NCBI RefSeq assembly: GCF_900129465.1
Contig: NZ_FSRA01000002.1
Location: forward strand, 868,001-932,000
Source of the DNA: Chitinophaga niabensis
GTDB taxonomy: Bacteria; Bacteroidota; Bacteroidia; Chitinophagales; Chitinophagaceae
Length of the DNA: 64,000 bases
Direction of reading: 5' to 3'
Part shown: in pieces, positions 25,463 to 34,180 of the stretch
Numbering within the stretch: position 1 is the stretch's first letter
How the letters are laid out: every line of letters starts with the position of its first letter
The notes under the pieces: model-generated
The model's input: the letters and a program-made list of their open reading frames with translations, nothing else
Databases searched by the model: none
Told to the model about the DNA's origin: nothing
Position numbers and translations under genes: made by a program

Positions 25463-25515
25463 AATAAACTCTTTATACAGATGGCTAAGCCATTAATGAT
25501 CTTGTTGAATCCTGC

Positions 25516-26526
25516 CTAAGCTGTTGCTGCCTGCTCTGCCAACTTGGCCTTGATCTTCGTTTCAATTTCAACGGACACTTCAGGATTATCCAGCAGCAAC
25601 TGCTTCACGGCGTCACGGCCCTGGCCCAGTTTGTTGCCTTCGTAGCTGAACCAGCTACCGCTTTTCTGGATGATGCCAAACTCAACGCCCATGTCTATCA
25701 ATTCTCCGGCTTTGGAAATACCCTGACCGTAGATAATATCAAACTCAGCCATACGGAAAGGCGGTGCAACTTTATTCTTCACAACTTTCACTTTCACGCG
25801 GTTACCCACCGCTTCATCGCCATCTTTGATCTGGCTCATTCTGCGGATATCCAGCCTGATGGAAGCATAGAATTTCAGGGCATTACCACCAGTGGTTGTT
25901 TCAGGGTTACCGAACATTACACCGATCTTTTCACGCAACTGGTTGATGAAAATACAGCAGCAGTTGGTTTTTGAGATCGTGGCGGTAAGCTTCCGGAGTG
26001 CCTGGGACATCAGGCGGGCTTGCAGCCCCATTTTACTTTCTCCCATTTCTCCTTCCAGCTCCGATTTCGGGACCAGCGCAGCTACGGAGTCAATAACCAC
26101 CACATCCACGGCGCCGGAAAGGATCAGGCGGTCTGCAATTTCCAGGGCTTGTTCACCATGGTCAGGCTGGGAGATCAGGAGTGAATCCACATCCACACCC
26201 AGTCTGCGTGCATAACTGCTGTCAAAGGCATGTTCCGCATCTATGATGGCACAGATGCCGCCTTTCTTTTGCGCTTCTGCAATAGTATGTATAGCGATAG
26301 TAGTTTTACCGGAAGACTCTGGCCCGTAGATCTCTACTACACGGCCTTTAGGCAATCCACCAACACCCAGGGCAATATCCAGGCCCAGGGAACCGGTAGA
26401 GATAACCTCCATGGGTGCCTCTGCCTTTTCACCCATCATCATTACAGCTCCTTTTCCAAAATCCTTGTCGATTTTGTCCATTGTAAGACGGAGCGCTTTC
26501 AGTTTGTCAGTATTGGTGTTTGACAT
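25516..26526 (-). CDS. recA: Recombinase RecA
   Basis: DNA strand-exchange ATPase of homologous recombination and SOS induction, 336 residues and complete. Walker A GPESSGKTT near residue 70, the MAW-type TCSSLL equivalent DVDSLLISQPD, L1 region ELEGEMGESKMGLQARLMSQALRKL, L2 with FGNPETTTGGNALKFYAS and the C-terminal acidic/lysine region shortened relative to E. coli. Start ATG complementary to 26524-26526; a -7 box 20 bp upstream gives a short leader. No LexA-like operator was recognised; most Bacteroidota lack the E. coli type box. Confidence 0.97.
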   Translation of the reverse strand: MSNTNTDKLKALRLTMDKIDKDFGKGAVMMMGEKAEAPMEVISTGSLGLDIALGVGGLPKGRVVEIYGPESSGKTTIAIHTIAEAQKKGGICAIIDAEHAFDSSYARRLGVDVDSLLISQPDHGEQALEIADRLILSGAVDVVVIDSVAALVPKSELEGEMGESKMGLQARLMSQALRKLTATISKTNCCCIFINQLREKIGVMFGNPETTTGGNALKFYASIRLDIRRMSQIKDGDEAVGNRVKVKVVKNKVAPPFRMAEFDIIYGQGISKAGELIDMGVEFGIIQKSGSWFSYEGNKLGQGRDAVKQLLLDNPEVSVEIETKIKAKLAEQAATA

Positions 26527-26545
26527 AATTAGTAAGTATTTGTTA

Positions 26546-26553
26546 CAAATTTA
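26546..26553 (-). promoter_or_regulatory. -7 box of recA
   Basis: TAAATTTG on the minus strand (26553 to 26546). Expected transcription start near 26540, about 14 nt before the recA ATG. Confidence 0.6.
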
Positions 26554-26731
26554 ATGGTAGTGCAAGTTATAATTTAATTTTCGAATTGTCCTAAAAAATT
26601 TAGCATTTTCTTCTCAATACTAAGTTTAATAGCATCCGGTGTTTGTTTCAAATGGGGTAACACGCAATGGACAATACAAAGGTGCTGCCCGCTTGCGCAG
26701 AGAATGTGCGTAGTGAAAAAAGATTATTTTT

Positions 26732-27397
26732 TTATCCCACAATGGAATAGGCGATCACCTGGGAGAGGATGCCTACAATGAACCCTGCATATATTTCAGC
26801 AGTTGTATGCGCATGCAGCACCAGCCTGGAAGTAGCTGCGATACCCGCCAGCACAAAAGCCAGTGCCAGTGGCAAAGCCACATTCATCTGCATGCCCCAC
26901 ATCATGCAAAGCATAAAACCCAATACCCCGCCCCAGCCTGTGGTATGCATACTGATCTTGGCGAAGTTGTTCAATACAAAGGAAACGATCACCGCAATGA
27001 AAATGCCCAGGAAAAAGGCATTGAGGAATTCAGGGCTCCAGCCCTGGCGGATAAACGTATAAAAGGTCCAGAAGTAAAAAATGATGGTAGATACATAAGG
27101 AATGATCCTGTCCCGCTGCACCTCCAGCCTGATGCTGCCCACAAAACCAAGCAGCCTGGCCAGTACCACTACCAGCAGGGGGAATAGTAAAGTAGAAACA
27201 GCCACTCTTATATATAAGGTATCAAAAGGGAAAACACGGCTATCGCTTTTAAAGATCGAAAAATACTCCGGCAGCGCAGTTACTGCCGCCAGTGTAATGA
27301 GCAGCGGTATGAACAACGGATGCAGCAAATAAGAAAATACTTGTGCTGTAGCCCGCAGGCCGGACGAAAAGGTAATTGGTGCTTTCTGCTCTTCCAT
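26732..27397 (-). CDS. PAP2-like integral membrane protein
   Basis: A 221-residue protein with six or seven hydrophobic segments. It retains weak forms of the PAP2 phosphatase signatures in the right order: RDRIIPY (for KxxxxxxRP), KISMHTTG (for PSGH) and SRLVLHAHTTAE (for SRxxxxxHxxxD, with Glu replacing Asp). Full catalytic competence is doubtful, because the PSGH serine-glycine pair reads SMHT. Members of this group are annotated as PAP2-family in Bacteroidota. It follows rpoN with only 2 bp between, so it is the last gene of rnhB-rpoN-PAP2. Confidence 0.8.
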   Translation of the reverse strand: MEEQKAPITFSSGLRATAQVFSYLLHPLFIPLLITLAAVTALPEYFSIFKSDSRVFPFDTLYIRVAVSTLLFPLLVVVLARLLGFVGSIRLEVQRDRIIPYVSTIIFYFWTFYTFIRQGWSPEFLNAFFLGIFIAVIVSFVLNNFAKISMHTTGWGGVLGFMLCMMWGMQMNVALPLALAFVLAGIAATSRLVLHAHTTAEIYAGFIVGILSQVIAYSIVG

Positions 27398-27399
27398 AA

Positions 27400-28887
27400 T
27401 TATAACTCCTTGCGCAGTCTTGCCACGGGTATGTTTAGTTGCTCTCTGTATTTTGCTACCGTCCGGCGGGCAATATTATAGCCCTTATCCTGCAGCATCT
27501 TGGTCAGGTTCTCATCGCTCAGCGGTTTGCGTTTATTCTCTCCCTCTATCATATCCGAAAGGATCTTTTTAACCTCCCTCGTAGATACTTCCTCCCCACT
27601 GTCTGTTGATAAGGACTCCGAGAAAAAGAACTTCAGCTTGAATGTGCCGAACTCTGTTTGTACATATTTACTATTAGCTACGCGGCTAACGGTAGAGATA
27701 TCCAGCTGTGTAATATCCGCTATGTCCTTCAGGATCATAGGGCGCATGGTGGTTTCATCGCCGGTAAGGAAGAAGTCGTATTGATAGTTCATGATCGCCT
27801 CCATTGTACTCAGCAATGTATGCTGGCGTTGCTTGATGGCATCTATGAACCATTTGGCGGCATCTATCTTCTGCTTGATGAACAATACTGCTTCTTTCTG
27901 CCGTTTATCTTTCTTATCTCCGCGGTCATATTCCTTCAGCATATCCCGGTATCCTTCGGAGATACGAAGGTCTGGTGCGTTCTTGCTGTTGAGGGACAGT
28001 TCCAGTTTACCTACATTATTCAGGATGAAAAAATCCGGGATCACATAACTCTCGGCTTTGTTCATCACACTATAATTCCCACCCGGCTTTGGATTCAGGC
28101 GAATGATCTGGCCGATGGCTTCCTTCAGGTCATCGTCTGTGAGGTTGAGCGAACGCTGGATCTTTTCGTAGTGTTTCTTGGTAAATTCGTCGAAATAATT
28201 ATCCAGGATCTGCGTGGCATTAAGTACACCGGGATCTTCAGGGTTCTTACGTTTCAACTGCAATACCAGGCATTCTTTGAGATCAACGCAGCAAACGCCC
28301 GGGGGATCAAATTGCTGGATCAGTTTGATCAGGTCCCTTATTTCGTCTTCTTCTGTTTGTACGTTCTGTGAGAAAGAAAGGTCATCTACAATAGCGCTTA
28401 CTTCCCTGCGCAGGTAACCGTCGTCATCAATACTGCCAATGATCTGTTCCGCAATACGTGTACGGCGTTCATCCAGGCTCAACATCCCCAGCTGGTCCAG
28501 CAGGTGATCATGAAAAGTGGTTTCTACGCGAACAGGGATGGTGCGGGATTCATCGGGATCGGGGTAATTATCATCCCGCAGTCTGTAATCGGCAATATCA
28601 TCATCGCCTTCAGACACATATTCTGAGATATCTATATTGTCGTATTCATTTTCACTGCCATCAGGTTCAAAGTCCTCTTCTCCTTCCTTGGCCTCAAAGT
28701 CTTCGGTGGTTTCTTTGAATTCTTCTTCCTGACCATCTTCGCCATATTCTAAAGCAGGGTTCTCTTCCAGTTCTTCTTTGATACGTTCTTCGAGTACGGC
28801 CGTAGGCACCTGCAACAGCTTCATTAATTGAATCTGTTGTGGTGATAACTTCTGTAATAACTTCTGTTGTTGCGATTGCTTTAACAT
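27400..28887 (-). CDS. rpoN: RNA polymerase sigma-54 factor
   Basis: Sigma-N, directing core polymerase to -24/-12 promoters that need AAA+ activators, 495 residues. Region I is the glutamine/leucine-rich start (LKQSQQQKLLQKLSPQQIQLMKLLQVP is typical; only part is quoted here as LSPQQIQLMKLLQVP). Region II is a very acidic stretch (about residues 40-105). Region III ends with the helix-turn-helix and RpoN box ARRTVAKYRE (about 475-484). No sigma-54 activator is encoded in the window. Cotranscribed with rnhB (14-bp gap) and the PAP2-like gene. Confidence 0.96.
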   Translation of the reverse strand: MLKQSQQQKLLQKLSPQQIQLMKLLQVPTAVLEERIKEELEENPALEYGEDGQEEEFKETTEDFEAKEGEEDFEPDGSENEYDNIDISEYVSEGDDDIADYRLRDDNYPDPDESRTIPVRVETTFHDHLLDQLGMLSLDERRTRIAEQIIGSIDDDGYLRREVSAIVDDLSFSQNVQTEEDEIRDLIKLIQQFDPPGVCCVDLKECLVLQLKRKNPEDPGVLNATQILDNYFDEFTKKHYEKIQRSLNLTDDDLKEAIGQIIRLNPKPGGNYSVMNKAESYVIPDFFILNNVGKLELSLNSKNAPDLRISEGYRDMLKEYDRGDKKDKRQKEAVLFIKQKIDAAKWFIDAIKQRQHTLLSTMEAIMNYQYDFFLTGDETTMRPMILKDIADITQLDISTVSRVANSKYVQTEFGTFKLKFFFSESLSTDSGEEVSTREVKKILSDMIEGENKRKPLSDENLTKMLQDKGYNIARRTVAKYREQLNIPVARLRKEL

Positions 28888-28901
28888 GGCTCTATCCTAT
28901 T

Positions 28902-29513
28902 TTACCACTTTTCCTCCCCATCCAAACTTAATTGATCCGGTAACAAACGAAACGTCCTGCGGTGATAGGGCGTGTCGCCATGTGTGCGGATGGCATCCCG
29001 GTGATACCTGGTTGGATAACCTTTGTTCTCCTTCCAGCCGTATTGCGGGAACTGTTCATGCAGCTGTTGCATATATTCATCCCGGTAGGTTTTTGCCAGG
29101 ATGGATGCCGCTGCGATCGAAGCATAAATTCCGTCTCCCTGGATTACGCAGGTATGCGGGATATTGCCATAGGGATTGAAACGATTACCATCAATGAGTA
29201 ACATCTGGGGCTGAATCAATAATCGTGCCAATGCCTCGTGCATCGCTTTGAAAGAGGCTTTCAGGATATTTATCCTGTCTATTTCCTCATTGTCGATACT
29301 GGCCACCGCATACGCTATTGCCTTCTGCTCTATCACTACTCTTAATTCATCCCGCTGGCTCTCCTTCAGCTGTTTGGAATCATTCAGCAAAGGATGACGA
29401 AAGTCCCGTGGCAATATTACTGCCGCCGCAAATACAGGGCCTGCGAGGCAACCTCTTCCGGCTTCATCACATCCGGCTTCTGTAAGCGTTTCCTGGTAAT
29501 ACGGCAATAACAA
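28902..29513 (-). CDS. rnhB: Ribonuclease HII
   Basis: Cleaves RNA in RNA-DNA hybrids and single ribonucleotides in DNA, 203 residues. Catalytic carboxylates are seen in AGCDEAGRGCLAGPV (DEAGRG), DSKQLKESQRDEL, LLIDGNRF and AASILAKTYRDEYM. Start ATG complementary to 29511-29513. First gene of a minus-strand operon with rpoN and the PAP2-like gene, divergent from heme A synthase. Confidence 0.95.
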   Translation of the reverse strand: MLLPYYQETLTEAGCDEAGRGCLAGPVFAAAVILPRDFRHPLLNDSKQLKESQRDELRVVIEQKAIAYAVASIDNEEIDRINILKASFKAMHEALARLLIQPQMLLIDGNRFNPYGNIPHTCVIQGDGIYASIAAASILAKTYRDEYMQQLHEQFPQYGWKENKGYPTRYHRDAIRTHGDTPYHRRTFRLLPDQLSLDGEEKW

Positions 29514-29615
29514 GTTAACTTATTTTATGGGCGATAAAATTACAAAATCAGTCGCGCTACTGCAAAATCATTCCAAAATTGATAAAAATCATTCCATGTG
29601 GCGGCGGATTAACCC

Positions 29616-29623
29616 TAATTTTG
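29616..29623 (+). promoter_or_regulatory. -7 box of the heme A synthase gene
   Basis: TAATTTTG fits TAnnTTTG and ends 8 bp before ATG 29632, which predicts a leader of at most a few bases. Confidence 0.6.
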
Positions 29624-29631
29624 CTACGTTT

Positions 29632-30660
29632 ATGGATATGCAGCAAAATAAGCAGAATAAAGCTATAATAATCTGGCTTTTCACCGGAGTTTTTATGATC
29701 ATCGTGCAGGTACTCCTGGGAGGCATTACCCGTTTGACTGGTTCAGGGCTTTCCATCACGGAGTGGAAACCCATACTGGGCGCACTTCCTCCAATGAACG
29801 AAGCAGCCTGGCAGGCTGCTTTTGCCAAATACCAGGAGATCGGTCAGGCAAAATATATTAACAGTCATTTTACCTTGTCCGATTTTAAAGGCATTTATTT
29901 TTGGGAATGGTTGCATCGCAACTGGGGCCGCCTGATAGGCATCGTGTTTTTTATTCCCTTCATTTATTTTATTATAAAAAAGAAGATCGATAAAAGCATG
30001 ATCGTTCCCATGATCATTTTATTCCTGCTGGGAGGCCTGCAGGGAGCCATCGGCTGGATCATGGTGCAAAGCGGATTAAATGATGAGGATCTGTACGTTA
30101 GTCATATTCGTTTAGCCATTCACTTTATTGCAGCACTGAGCCTGTTGTGGTATACCCTCTGGTTCGCTTTAAAACTCAGCATTCCGCAGAAAAATATTGT
30201 TTCAGCCCCCTCCCTCCGGAAATTATCCGGCTGGATCTTAGCATTACTTACGCTGCAATTATTCTACGGAGCCTTCATGGCAGGCCTTCATGCTGCATTA
30301 TCTGCCAGTACCTGGCCTACCATTAATGGCATGTGGTGGCCAATGGGCATGTTCACACAAGGAGGCTTCCTGGAAGATATCACTCACAATCCTATCACTA
30401 TCCAGTTCATTCACCGCGGGCTCGCCTACCTGCTCACCATATTGATTGCACTGTGGTATTTCCGCGCCAGGCCTTTTTCACAGCTGGATGCCGTTCGTGC
30501 AGTAGCCTTACTGGTAGTACTCCTGCAGGTTTTACTGGGTGTGCTCACTGTTTTAAACAGCCAGGTTAAAATTCCACTCGGTTTTGCACTGGCACATCAG
30601 TTCACCGGTATGGCACTACTCATGGTATTGGTTTGGGCAAGGTTCGTCACTAAAAAATAA
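29632..30660 (+). CDS. ctaA: Heme A synthase (COX15/CtaA family)
   Basis: Oxidises the C8 methyl of heme O to give heme A for aa3-type cytochrome oxidase; inner-membrane protein of ~342 residues with eight predicted membrane segments. Heme-ligand histidines are recognisable in WEWLHRNWGRLIG, VSHIRLAIHF, QFIHRGLAY and LAHQFTGMA; the GLSITEW motif follows TM1. Start ATG 29632 (or 29638): the frame extends upstream to 29527, but a -7 box at 29616-29623 lies inside that extension. No oxidase subunits or CtaB are in the window. Confidence 0.92.
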   Translation: MDMQQNKQNKAIIIWLFTGVFMIIVQVLLGGITRLTGSGLSITEWKPILGALPPMNEAAWQAAFAKYQEIGQAKYINSHFTLSDFKGIYFWEWLHRNWGRLIGIVFFIPFIYFIIKKKIDKSMIVPMIILFLLGGLQGAIGWIMVQSGLNDEDLYVSHIRLAIHFIAALSLLWYTLWFALKLSIPQKNIVSAPSLRKLSGWILALLTLQLFYGAFMAGLHAALSASTWPTINGMWWPMGMFTQGGFLEDITHNPITIQFIHRGLAYLLTILIALWYFRARPFSQLDAVRAVALLVVLLQVLLGVLTVLNSQVKIPLGFALAHQFTGMALLMVLVWARFVTKK

Positions 30661-30735
30661 AGCGTCTTTTCCCGCAACGGTACACTCATTCATTTATTAT
30701 TTACGGCTTTTCATATTTAAATAATTTGTAAATTT

Positions 30736-30743
30736 TAAATTTG
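30736..30743 (+). promoter_or_regulatory. -7 box of the patatin gene
   Basis: TAAATTTG matches TAnnTTTG, 27 bp before GTG 30771, in a very AT-rich stretch. Confidence 0.5.
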
Positions 30744-30770
30744 CTTTTTATTTCTTCGTAATTTATACCT

Positions 30771-33008
30771 GTGAAAAGACTTTGGCTAAGATTCTTCTAT
30801 TCTTTCCCTATTCAGCTCCTGCTGCTTCATTTCCGTAAGTACCAGATCCTGCTGATCTTTTGGGCCATTTTATTCAGCACCATCAATGGGGGCTTCGCCA
30901 AACTGTTTGGTGGAGACGCCTTATACCTGGCGCCGGAATATATGGGGAAAGTGAATTTTTACAGCACAACGGTGATGGGTGTTGCTACGGCCATCTTTAC
31001 GATGAGCTGGAACATCACCACTTTTATCCTGCATAGCGGCAGGTTCAAATTTCTCGCCACCACCTCCCAGCCCTTTTTCCGTTACTGCCTGAACAATGCC
31101 ATTATTCCCGGCGTTTTCCTGTTAAACCTTCTCTGGCGGGGATGGCAATACCAGCGCTGGCAGGAACTGAATTCTATTCCACAGGTATTTTTGCTGGCAG
31201 AAGGATTTATTTGCGGATTCCTGGTTGTTATCTTTTTCTCCTTCTTTTATTTCTTCAATGCAGATAAAAATATAGGCAGGCGTTTATATAAGAAGTTCGG
31301 TAACCCGCGCAACTTCCTGAAAACAGTTTTAAAACCCACACAGGAAAGAGATGAGAACACGCTGCCCGTTATCAATTATTTCTCCAGCCCCTGGCGCGTG
31401 CGCAGAGCCAGGAATGTTGATCACTACAATAAACACTATCTCGATAACATTTTCAAGCAACACCATTTTGCTGCCATGATAACAGTAGGCCTGGCACTGG
31501 TGTTCCTCGTGATCATGGCCTACCTGATGGACTACAATGCTTTCCGTATACCCGCAGGTGCCAGCGTAATGATCTTCTTTGCTTTCCTGATCGGAGTTGC
31601 CGGAGCTTACGCCTATCTGCTGGAAACATGGGCCATTCCCATACTGATAGGGCTTATCCTGGGCATGAACTGGATGGTGAAAAATCAATGGATCGATAAC
31701 CGGAACAAAGCATACGGACTGGATTACATCGAGAAAGATAAACGCCCGCTGTATAGTGTGCAAAGCCTCCAGGACTTTTTCACGGCTTCCCGCAGTGAAG
31801 CAGATAAAAAACAAACTTTACAGATACTCGAAAACTGGAAGGCCAAATTCCCCGCCGGCTCTAAACCTCCGTTCATCGTAATCAATACCAGCGGCGGCGG
31901 CAGCCGTTCTGCCGCATGGACCATGAACGTACTGCAGCGGTACGACAGTCTTACGAAAGGAAAATTACTTAAGCACACCATGCTCATGACCGGGGCCTCC
32001 GGCGGAATGATGGGCGCTACTTATTTCCGGGAATTATATCTCAGGGAACAAATGGGCAAACTAAACGGCCCTGATCTATATGACAGCCTTTATTGCGACA
32101 GGATCTCCCGCGACCTGCTGAACTCTGTATTCAGCTCTTTTGCGGTGAATGATTTTATCACGCCTTTCAGGCATTTCTACATCGGCAAGAACCGTTATGC
32201 AAAAGACCGTGGTTATGCATTCGAAATGCAGCTGAACATTAATACGGACAATGTGTTGAATAAAACGGTTTCCGATTACCGGGAAGCAGAGTTCACCGCA
32301 AAGATCCCTATGATGATCTGGTGCGCTACCATCAATGCAGACGGGCGCCGCCTCTTTATTTCTCCCCAGCCGGTAAGTTATCTCTGCGCTGCAGATTATC
32401 AATATCCCACCCGCAGCATCCGTGATATTGACGGGGTTGATTTCGGGCAATTCTTTAACCTGCAGCATGCGGAACACCTCAGGGTAACCAGCGCCATCCG
32501 CATGAGCGCTACGTTCCCATATGTATTACCCAATGTTTTCCTGCCCAGCAACCCCATTGTGGATGTAATGGATGCCGGCATCAGGGATAATTTCGGGCAG
32601 GAAACCAGTCTTCGTTTCCTCTACACTTTCCGTGAATGGATCAATGAAAATACAAGCGGGGTTATATTCATGCAGATCAGGGACACACGTAAAAACGATG
32701 TAAGCCCCATCAAACAAAAGAAAGACCTGGGAGACCTGATCTTTGAACCACTGTTTTCTATGCAGGCCCACTGGATGAGCATGCAGGATTTTCACCAGGA
32801 CCACCTGATCAATTACATGGAAGGTTATTTCCCCGGCAAGTTCAAACGCCTCATTTTTCAGTATGTTCCGCAACAGGCTGAAAAAGCCGCTGCGCTTAGC
32901 TTACACCTCACTCCACGGGAAAAGCAGGATATTGCCCGCGGCCTGGAAAACCCCGGTAACATACAGGCGTTCCAGTTATTGCAGGAGGCTTTAGAGGAAT
33001 TCAAGTAA
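30771..33008 (+). CDS. Membrane-anchored patatin-like phospholipase
   Basis: A 745-residue protein. The first ~330 residues contain about seven hydrophobic segments interrupted by soluble loops; the rest is a patatin-type serine lipase domain. The oxyanion GGGSRS motif (about residue 373), nucleophile S410 in TGASGG and the catalytic aspartate D601 in DAGIRDNFG form the expected Ser-Asp dyad. Patatin-type enzymes hydrolyse acyl esters of phospholipids; the membrane anchor suggests action at the inner membrane. GTG 30771 is the start, with no alternative ATG before the first membrane segment. Its end overlaps the convergent hydrolase by 18 bp. Confidence 0.88.
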   Translation: MKRLWLRFFYSFPIQLLLLHFRKYQILLIFWAILFSTINGGFAKLFGGDALYLAPEYMGKVNFYSTTVMGVATAIFTMSWNITTFILHSGRFKFLATTSQPFFRYCLNNAIIPGVFLLNLLWRGWQYQRWQELNSIPQVFLLAEGFICGFLVVIFFSFFYFFNADKNIGRRLYKKFGNPRNFLKTVLKPTQERDENTLPVINYFSSPWRVRRARNVDHYNKHYLDNIFKQHHFAAMITVGLALVFLVIMAYLMDYNAFRIPAGASVMIFFAFLIGVAGAYAYLLETWAIPILIGLILGMNWMVKNQWIDNRNKAYGLDYIEKDKRPLYSVQSLQDFFTASRSEADKKQTLQILENWKAKFPAGSKPPFIVINTSGGGSRSAAWTMNVLQRYDSLTKGKLLKHTMLMTGASGGMMGATYFRELYLREQMGKLNGPDLYDSLYCDRISRDLLNSVFSSFAVNDFITPFRHFYIGKNRYAKDRGYAFEMQLNINTDNVLNKTVSDYREAEFTAKIPMMIWCATINADGRRLFISPQPVSYLCAADYQYPTRSIRDIDGVDFGQFFNLQHAEHLRVTSAIRMSATFPYVLPNVFLPSNPIVDVMDAGIRDNFGQETSLRFLYTFREWINENTSGVIFMQIRDTRKNDVSPIKQKKDLGDLIFEPLFSMQAHWMSMQDFHQDHLINYMEGYFPGKFKRLIFQYVPQQAEKAAALSLHLTPREKQDIARGLENPGNIQAFQLLQEALEEFK

Positions 33009-33977
33009 CGCTTTCCTGAATTGCCCAAAACTTTCAATATGCGGCAAATGCCCTATCCCATCTAACTCCACGAGTTTAGCTGAAGGGATCCTCGCTGCCG
33101 CTCTTTTTCCAAGAACGGGATAGTTCCCCAATGTATCCTTTGCTGCAGCGGGCGCATTTGCTTTACCCAATGCAGTCCTGTCCCGCTGCCCGATGATCAG
33201 CAAGGTGGGTACTTTGATCTGCTCAAACTCATAATACACGGGTTGTGTAAAGATCATATCGTATGTAAGTGCTGCATTCCAGGCCACTTTAGGATAGTCC
33301 GGATGTACCGTCCAGCCGGCCAGCAGCCGTGCCCATTTATCATAAGCAGCCGTCCACTGCCCTGCGTAGTAATTATCCAGCTGGTACTTTTTGATCTTCT
33401 CATAATCCTGCGCCAGCTCTCCTTTATACCATTGATCGATGGACTGATAAGGTACTGCTGTTTTCCAGTCTTCCAGCCCGATGGGATTTTCCAGGATTAG
33501 TTTTTCCGTCGTCTCCGGATACATCAGCGTGAACCTCACGGCCAACATGCCTCCCATAGAATGGCCGAGTACGGCCACTTTCGTGATCTTCAGCGAATCC
33601 AGCAGGGCTTTGGTGTTCTGTGCGAGTAGCTGAAAAGAATATTGCAGGGCTGCCGGTTTTGAAGATTTCCCAAACCCGATCTGATCCGGCATGATCACCC
33701 GAAACCCTTTCTGGGTAAGGGCCGCAGCTGTGCTATCCCAATAAGCCCCACAGAAGTTTTTGCCGTGCAGCAATACTACTGTTCTGCCGTTTGCTTTGGA
33801 TGGCTTCACATCCATATAGGCCATTTTCAGCCGCTGGCCCTGATTTGCGAGGGAAAAAAAGTGAACAGGATAAGGATAGATGTATGTGCTGAGTTCAGCA
33901 TCGTACGCTTTTACTTCCTGCGCATTTATATTCAATGTTGTAAAAAACAGTATTAAGGAACAGCTAATTATCCGCAT
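32991..33977 (-). CDS. Secreted alpha/beta hydrolase
   Basis: About 328 residues with signal peptide MRIISCSLILFFTTLNINAQ. The alpha/beta hydrolase triad is visible: serine in GHSMGG, aspartate in GQRDRTALGK and histidine in GIGHLPHIESF; the oxyanion strand is VLLHGKNFCGAYW. Substrate not predictable. Start ATG 33977 gives a proper signal peptide; the longer frame to 34013 adds a hydrophilic prefix and is less likely. Convergent with the patatin gene. Confidence 0.9.
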   Translation of the reverse strand: MRIISCSLILFFTTLNINAQEVKAYDAELSTYIYPYPVHFFSLANQGQRLKMAYMDVKPSKANGRTVVLLHGKNFCGAYWDSTAAALTQKGFRVIMPDQIGFGKSSKPAALQYSFQLLAQNTKALLDSLKITKVAVLGHSMGGMLAVRFTLMYPETTEKLILENPIGLEDWKTAVPYQSIDQWYKGELAQDYEKIKKYQLDNYYAGQWTAAYDKWARLLAGWTVHPDYPKVAWNAALTYDMIFTQPVYYEFEQIKVPTLLIIGQRDRTALGKANAPAAAKDTLGNYPVLGKRAAARIPSAKLVELDGIGHLPHIESFGQFRKALLEFL

Positions 33978-34097
33978 AAATTGTTGATTATGAATGTAAA
34001 GCAAGCAGTGCAAATATGATGCCCGGGCAGAATGTCTGCATTCTGTTATTTCACAGTTATTTAAGAGTAGCCTACACTAAATACCACGTATTATTCG

Positions 34098-34105
34098 TAC
34101 CTTTG
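34098..34105 (+). promoter_or_regulatory. -7 box of typA
   Basis: TACCTTTG, a perfect match; predicted transcription start near 34111, giving a ~70-nt leader. Confidence 0.65.
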
Positions 34106-34120
34106 CGCCTTCATTTAGGA

Positions 34121-34164
34121 GTTGCCTGTGAAAAAAGGAAGTTCGGAAGAACTTTTTAGGCAGC
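34121..34164 (+). promoter_or_regulatory. Structured 5' leader of typA
   Basis: An outer 7-bp helix GTTGCCT (34121-34127) / AGGCAGC (34158-34164), with one T-G wobble, encloses an inner perfect hairpin AAGTTC (34139-34144) / GAACTT (34149-34154) capped by a GGAA tetraloop. The A-run at 34131-34136 can add pairs with TTT (34155-34157). It lies entirely within the predicted leader and ends 16 bp before the ATG. The layout suggests an RNA control element or ribosome-standby structure. Confidence 0.45.
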
Positions 34165-34180
34165 TAAATAATTCATTCTC

